NCBI RefSeq assembly: GCF_039929605.1
Contig: NZ_JBDSQX010000133.1
Coordinates: 1 to 64,000 of the forward strand
Direction of reading: 5' to 3'
DNA length: 64,000 bases
From: Pelomonas sp039929605
GTDB taxonomy: Bacteria; Pseudomonadota; Gammaproteobacteria; Burkholderiales; Burkholderiaceae_C
Shown: positions 59,708 to 64,000 of the stretch, piece by piece
How the letters are laid out: each line of letters starts with the position of its first letter
How positions within the stretch are numbered: the first letter of the stretch is position 1
Notes under the pieces: generated by a model
Seen by the model: the letters and a program-made list of their open reading frames with translations, nothing else
What the model was told of the DNA's origin: nothing
Databases searched by the model: none
Program-made: the position numbers and the translations under genes

Positions 59708-62125
59708 TCAGTGAGGCACGACCGTGCTCTTGGCCGCCGCCGCCTCTTCCGGCTTGGCCGCCGCGACGGCGACTTCTTCGTCCGGCAGCGGCAAGGGCAT
59801 GGTTTCCAGAGCGACCTCAAGGACGTGCTCGATCCAGCGGACCGGAACGATCTCGAGCTGGTTCTTCACGTTCTCGGGGATGTCCTGCAGGTCCTTGACG
59901 TTGTCTTCCGGAATCATCACGGTCTTGATGCCACCACGGTGAGCCGCGAGCAGCTTCTCCTTCAAACCGCCAATCGCCGTCACCTCGCCGCGCAGCGTGA
60001 TTTCGCCGGTCATCGCCACATCGGCGCGCACCGGGATGCCGGTCAGCGCCGACACGAAGGCCGTCGTCATCGCAGCACCGGCGCTCGGGCCGTCCTTGGG
60101 TGTTGCCCCGTCGGGCACGTGGACGTGCACGTCACGCTTTTCGAAGACCTCGTCCTTCAGCCCCAAGCGACGGGCGCGTGAACGCACCACGGTGCGTGCG
60201 GCCTCGACGGACTCCTTCATCACGTCGCCCAGCGAGCCGGTACGGATGATGTTGCCCTTGCCCGGCATCGCGGTGGCTTCGATGGTCAGCAGATCGCCGC
60301 CCACTTCGGTCCATGCAAGGCCGACGACTTGGCCGACCTGGTTCTTCTTCTCGGCGCGACCGAAGTCGTACTTGCGCACGCCGAGGAAGTCGTTGAGGTT
60401 GTCCTCGGTGACCGTGACCTTGCCCTCGTAAGTCTTGAGCTGAACGCCCTTGACCACCTTGCGGCAGATCTTGGACATCTCGCGTTCAAGCGAGCGCACA
60501 CCGGCTTCACGGGTGTAGTAGCGAATGATGCCGCGCACGGCGGACTCGGTGACGTCCATCTCCTCGTCCAGCACGCCGTTGTTCTTGCGTTGCTTGGGCA
60601 GCAGATACGTCTGCGCGATGTTGACCTTCTCGTCCTCGGTGTAGCCCGACAGGCGAATGACTTCCATCCGGTCCAGCAGGGCCGGCGGGATATTCATCGA
60701 GTTGGAGGTGGCCACGAACATCACGTCGGACAGGTCGAAGTCGACCTCGACGTAGTGATCGCCGAAAGTGTGGTTCTGCTCGGGGTCCAGCACTTCGAGC
60801 AGGGCCGACGAGGGGTCGCCGCGGAAATCCATGCCCAGCTTGTCGATCTCGTCGAGCAGGAACAGCGGGTTGCGCGTGCCGACCTTGGACAGGCTCTGCA
60901 GCACCTTGCCCGGCATGGAGCCGATGTAAGTGCGGCGGTGGCCGCGGATCTCGGCTTCATCGCGCACGCCGCCCAGCGCCATGCGGATGAACTTGCGGCC
61001 GGTGGCTCGCGCCACGCTCTGGCCGAGCGAGGTCTTGCCGACGCCCGGGGGGCCGACCAGGCACAGGATGGGTGCCTTGACCTTCTCGACGCGCTGTTGC
61101 ACCGCGAGATATTCAAGGATGCGGTCCTTGACCTTCTCAAGGCCGTAGTGGTCTTCGTTCAGCACGTCCTCGGCGTTCTTGAGGTCATGCTTGATCTTGG
61201 TCTTCTTGCTCCAGGGCAGGTTGACCAGGGTGTCGATGTAGTTGCGCACCACGGTCGCCTCGGCGGACATGGGCGACATCAGCTTGAGCTTCTTCAGCTC
61301 GGCGTCAGCCTTCTTGCGTGCCTCCTTGGGCATGCGGGCCGCGACGATCTTCTTCTCGAGCTCCTCCATGTCGGCGCCTTCTTCGCCGTCACCGAGTTCC
61401 TTCTGGATGGCCTTGACCTGCTCGTTCAGGTAGTACTCGCGCTGGCTCTTTTCCATCTGGCGCTTGACGCGGCCTCGGATGCGCTTTTCAACCTGCAAGA
61501 TGTCGACTTCATGCTCGAGCAGGTCGAGCAGCTTCTCCAGGCGCTTGGCCACTTCGGCTAGATCCAGCACGGCCTGCTTGGCGTCAAGCTTGAGCGGCAG
61601 ATGGGCGGCGATGGTGTCACCCAGGCGGCCCGGATCGTCGATGCCGCCGATGGACGTGAGGATTTCGGGCGGGATCTTCTTATTTAGCTTGACGTATTGA
61701 TCGAACTGCTGCGTGACGGCGCGGCGCAGGGCCTCGACTTCAGGCGCGTGCTCGGTCTCGGGCGGGATGGGCGTGACTTCGGCAACGAAGTGCTCGCCCG
61801 GCTCGGTGATGGACAGGGTCGTCGCACGTTGCAGGCCTTCGACCAACACCTTCACGGTGCCGTCGGGCAGCTTCAGCATCTGCAGGATGCTGGAGACGCA
61901 GCCGACCTCGAACATGTCTTCGGGCTTGGGCTCGTCCTTGCCGGCGGCCTTCTGGGCGACCAGCATGATCTGGCGGCCGGCCTCCATCGCGGCTTCCAAG
62001 GCCTTGATGGATTTGGGGCGCCCGACGAACAGCGGGATGACCATGTGCGGGAAGACGACAACATCGCGCAGCGGCAGCAGCGGCAGCGTGATGGGGTCGG
62101 CGGGGAGGATGGGGTGTCCGGACAT
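59708..62125 (-). CDS. lon: ATP-dependent protease Lon
   Basis: An 805-residue cytosolic protease that degrades misfolded and regulatory proteins. An N-terminal Lon domain begins with PADPITLPLLPLRDVVVFPH, the AAA domain has Walker A CLVGPPGVGKTSLGQSVA and Walker B FLLDEIDKLGMD, and the proteolytic domain carries the catalytic Ser in DGPSAGAAM with the Lys in GGLKEKLLAAHRGG. Length is normal, with an Ala/Glu-rich tail. It follows clpX after 70 bases, as in most proteobacteria. Confidence 0.98.
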   Translation of the reverse strand: MSGHPILPADPITLPLLPLRDVVVFPHMVIPLFVGRPKSIKALEAAMEAGRQIMLVAQKAAGKDEPKPEDMFEVGCVSSILQMLKLPDGTVKVLVEGLQRATTLSITEPGEHFVAEVTPIPPETEHAPEVEALRRAVTQQFDQYVKLNKKIPPEILTSIGGIDDPGRLGDTIAAHLPLKLDAKQAVLDLAEVAKRLEKLLDLLEHEVDILQVEKRIRGRVKRQMEKSQREYYLNEQVKAIQKELGDGEEGADMEELEKKIVAARMPKEARKKADAELKKLKLMSPMSAEATVVRNYIDTLVNLPWSKKTKIKHDLKNAEDVLNEDHYGLEKVKDRILEYLAVQQRVEKVKAPILCLVGPPGVGKTSLGQSVARATGRKFIRMALGGVRDEAEIRGHRRTYIGSMPGKVLQSLSKVGTRNPLFLLDEIDKLGMDFRGDPSSALLEVLDPEQNHTFGDHYVEVDFDLSDVMFVATSNSMNIPPALLDRMEVIRLSGYTEDEKVNIAQTYLLPKQRKNNGVLDEEMDVTESAVRGIIRYYTREAGVRSLEREMSKICRKVVKGVQLKTYEGKVTVTEDNLNDFLGVRKYDFGRAEKKNQVGQVVGLAWTEVGGDLLTIEATAMPGKGNIIRTGSLGDVMKESVEAARTVVRSRARRLGLKDEVFEKRDVHVHVPDGATPKDGPSAGAAMTTAFVSALTGIPVRADVAMTGEITLRGEVTAIGGLKEKLLAAHRGGIKTVMIPEDNVKDLQDIPENVKNQLEIVPVRWIEHVLEVALETMPLPLPDEEVAVAAAKPEEAAAAKSTVVPH

Positions 62126-62195
62126 GAAGACCTCTCTTTCTCAGGCCGATGTGCGGCCTGAGGGGGCGATTGCAAGTTGAGGGCTTAGTGGGGGT

Positions 62196-63464
62196 TCAGG
62201 CGCTGGCTTTTTGTTCGCGATAAACCAGCAAGGGACGTGCCGAGGTGTCCTCGATGTTGTGCTCGTCCAGCACGACCTTCTCGACGCCATCAAGCGCGGG
62301 CAGGTCGAACATGGTGTCGATCAGCGACTGTTCCATGATGGAACGCAGGCCGCGCGCGCCGGTCTTGCGGGCCAGCGCCTTGCGGGCGATGGCGGCGAGT
62401 GCCGGCTTGCGGATTTCAAGCTCCACACCGTCCATCTGGAACAGCTGCTGGTACTGTTTCAGCAGCGCGTTCTTGGGCTCGGTCAGGATCTGCACCAGCG
62501 CGTCCTCCGTCAGTTCGCCCAACGTCGCGACGACGGGCAGGCGGCCGACGAGTTCGGGGATGAGGCCGAACTTGATGATGTCCTCGGGCTCGCACTCGCG
62601 GAAGACCTCGCCGACGCGCTTGTCGGACTTGCTCTTCACGGTCGCGCCGAAGCCGATGCCGGACTTCTCGCTGCGGTTCTGGATGACCTTTTCCAGGCCA
62701 TCAAAAGCGCCACCGCAGATGAACAGGATGTTGGTCGTGTCGATCTGCAGGAAATCCTGGTTGGGGTGCTTGCGGCCGCCCTGCGGCGGCACCGAAGCCA
62801 TCGTGCCTTCGACGAGCTTGAGCAGCGCCTGCTGCACGCCCTCGCCGGACACGTCCCGCGTGATGGAGGGGTTATCGGCCTTGCGCGAGATCTTGTCGAT
62901 CTCGTCGATGTAGACGATGCCGCGCTGCGCACGCTCGACGTCGTAATTGCAGTTCTGCAGCAGCTTCTGGATGATGTTCTCGACGTCCTCGCCGACGTAA
63001 CCGGCTTCGGTCAGCGTCGTCGCGTCGGCGATGACGAACGGCACGTTGAGCAGGCGGGCCAGCGTCTGTGCCAGCAGCGTCTTGCCGGAGCCGGTTGGGC
63101 CGATCAGCAGGATGTTGCTCTTGGACAGCTCGACCGAGTCCTTACTCGTCGCCATGTGGCGCAGGCGCTTGTAATGGTTGTAGACGGCGACGGCGAGGGT
63201 GCGCTTGGCGACGTCCTGGCCGATGACGTACTGGTCGAGGCTGGCCTTGATCTCGCTCGGCACGGGCAGGTCGGACTTGCCGGCGCGGGCGGCGGGCGCG
63301 GGCGCGGGAATCTCGTCGCGGACGATGTCGTTGCAGAGTTCGATGCACTCGTCGCAGATGAAGACCGACGGACCGGCGATCAGCTTCTTGACCTCGTGCT
63401 GGCTCTTGCCGCAGAACGAGCAGTACAGAACTTTTTCGCTGGAGGTGCCTTTTTTGTCGGCCAT
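62196..63464 (-). CDS. clpX: ClpX, ATPase subunit of the ClpXP protease
   Basis: A 422-residue unfoldase. The N-terminal zinc domain has four Cys in CSFCGKSQ and CDECIELC. The AAA domain has Walker A LLIGPTGSGKTLLAQTLA and Walker B GIVYIDEIDKISRK; the IGF-type loop that docks to ClpP is SGIGFGATVKS (about residues 270-280), and the sensor-2 Arg lies in ARGLRSIMEQ. It lies downstream of clpP. Confidence 0.98.
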   Translation of the reverse strand: MADKKGTSSEKVLYCSFCGKSQHEVKKLIAGPSVFICDECIELCNDIVRDEIPAPAPAARAGKSDLPVPSEIKASLDQYVIGQDVAKRTLAVAVYNHYKRLRHMATSKDSVELSKSNILLIGPTGSGKTLLAQTLARLLNVPFVIADATTLTEAGYVGEDVENIIQKLLQNCNYDVERAQRGIVYIDEIDKISRKADNPSITRDVSGEGVQQALLKLVEGTMASVPPQGGRKHPNQDFLQIDTTNILFICGGAFDGLEKVIQNRSEKSGIGFGATVKSKSDKRVGEVFRECEPEDIIKFGLIPELVGRLPVVATLGELTEDALVQILTEPKNALLKQYQQLFQMDGVELEIRKPALAAIARKALARKTGARGLRSIMEQSLIDTMFDLPALDGVEKVVLDEHNIEDTSARPLLVYREQKASA

Positions 63465-63525
63465 GGGTCTGCTCGGGGATGCCAGTGATCAGGCGGGTGC
63501 CTGAATGATGATAGTCCAAACGATC

Positions 63526-63555
63526 TCGGGGCCCTTGCGGGGATAAGGGCCCCGA
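63526..63555. other. Hairpin between clpP and clpX
   Basis: A perfect 11-base stem TCGGGGCCCTT (63526-63536) with AAGGGCCCCGA (63545-63555) over an 8-base loop. It lies in the 132-base gap between clpP and clpX. The stem is followed by GATCGTTTGG on the minus strand rather than a strong T-run, so it is more likely an attenuator or RNA-stability element than a full terminator. Confidence 0.55.
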
Positions 63556-63596
63556 TTTCGCTGCGAATCCGGGGGCCAGTTACAGCCCCTCACGAC

Positions 63597-64000
63597 TCAG
63601 GGGCGGTGTTCCAGCACCTGGTCGATCAGGCCGTAGTCCTTGGCCTCGGCGGCGGACATGAAATAGTCGCGCTCGGTGTCGGCCTGGATTTTCTCCAGGG
63701 TCTGGCCCGTGCGCTCGGCCAGCAGGCGATTCAGCGTGTCGCGAGTCTTCAGGATTTCACGCGCATGGATTTCAATGTCGGTCGCCTGGCCCTGAGCACC
63801 GCCCAGCGGCTGATGAATCATGACCTTGGCGTTGGGCAGCGAGAAGCGCTTGCCCTTGGCGCCGGCTGCAAGCAGGAAGGCGCCCATGCTGGCCGCCATG
63901 CCCATACAGAGCGTCGAGACCTCGGGCTTGATGAACTGAATGGTGTCAAAGATGGACATGCCGGCCGACACGCTGCCGCCGGGGCTGTTGATGTAGAGCG
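63597..64000 (-). CDS. clpP: ClpP protease proteolytic subunit (partial)
   Basis: The C-terminal 133 residues of ClpP, running off the right edge. The catalytic Ser is in MGMAASMGAFLLAAG, the His in VMIHQPLGGAQGQ and the Asp in DTERDYFMSAAEA. The upstream residues LYINSPGGSVSAG join it in frame at the edge. Family length is about 200, so roughly the first third is outside. It heads the clpP-clpX-lon cluster. Confidence 0.95.
   Translation of the reverse strand, partial: LYINSPGGSVSAGMSIFDTIQFIKPEVSTLCMGMAASMGAFLLAAGAKGKRFSLPNAKVMIHQPLGGAQGQATDIEIHAREILKTRDTLNRLLAERTGQTLEKIQADTERDYFMSAAEAKDYGLIDQVLEHRP

Overview
The window is a high-GC chromosomal segment. Its gene content and order point to a betaproteobacterium of the order Burkholderiales, probably on the Rubrivivax/Roseateles/Comamonadaceae side. 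The diagnostic block is ndk-rlmN-pilW-rodZ-ispG-hisS-yfgM-bamB-der-hfq-hflX-hflK-hflC-hisZ-purA, which is characteristic of that group, together with clpP-clpX-lon. No species can be named from sequence alone.

Layout. (1) Positions 1-19.2 kb are one long leftward block: rluB and scpB, then ndk down to purA and a phosphoribosyltransferase. Many genes overlap by 1-4 bases, so large parts are probably co-transcribed. It covers nucleotide synthesis, tRNA charging, RNA modification, isoprenoid synthesis, outer-membrane assembly, ribosome GTPases and the Hfq/HflKC post-transcriptional module. (2) 19.2-26.6 kb holds rluD divergent from bamD, a DinG/YoaA helicase whose 5' end lies in a 331-bp nested inverted repeat, a small DUF465 protein, a PP2C phosphatase and zapE. 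(3) 26.6-32.8 kb is the 2-oxoglutarate dehydrogenase operon odhA-odhB-(unknown exported protein)-lpd, ended by a clear terminator. (4) 33.0-38.9 kb runs rightward: a 2-oxoglutarate/iron oxygenase with a coupled Cys-rich protein lacking a normal start codon, a peptide-type binding protein, a UvrD-like helicase, a UPF0126 membrane protein and a small Cys-pair protein. (5) 39.1-43.6 kb is a leftward fatty-acid/amino-acid oxidation group (nitronate monooxygenase, acyl-CoA dehydrogenase, etfA, etfB) with a palindromic operator at the etfB start; murI lies divergent.

(6) 44.64-59.06 kb is an integrated element of about 14.4 kb between murI and a tRNA-Leu(UAA) gene. A tyrosine integrase sits next to the tRNA 3' end. 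A degenerate copy of that 3' end lies just after murI, and copies of an 8-bp word, GTTCCCCC, cluster at both ends. The element carries three small excisionase/AlpA-type HTH proteins, an AntA/Rha-type antirepressor, a Cro/CI-type regulator, a replication-initiator-like protein with a possible helicase-loader partner, a small terminase subunit, a large virion or tape-measure-like protein and several unknown genes. I see no large terminase, portal, capsid, protease or holin gene. It is either a decayed prophage or a phage satellite, and this is the most interesting part of the window.

(7) 59.0-64.0 kb has five tRNA genes (Leu, three Gly, Cys) with two strong intrinsic terminators, then lon, clpX and the C-terminal two-thirds of clpP, which runs off the right edge. 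The very long ORFs antisense to real genes are GC-driven shadows and are omitted.
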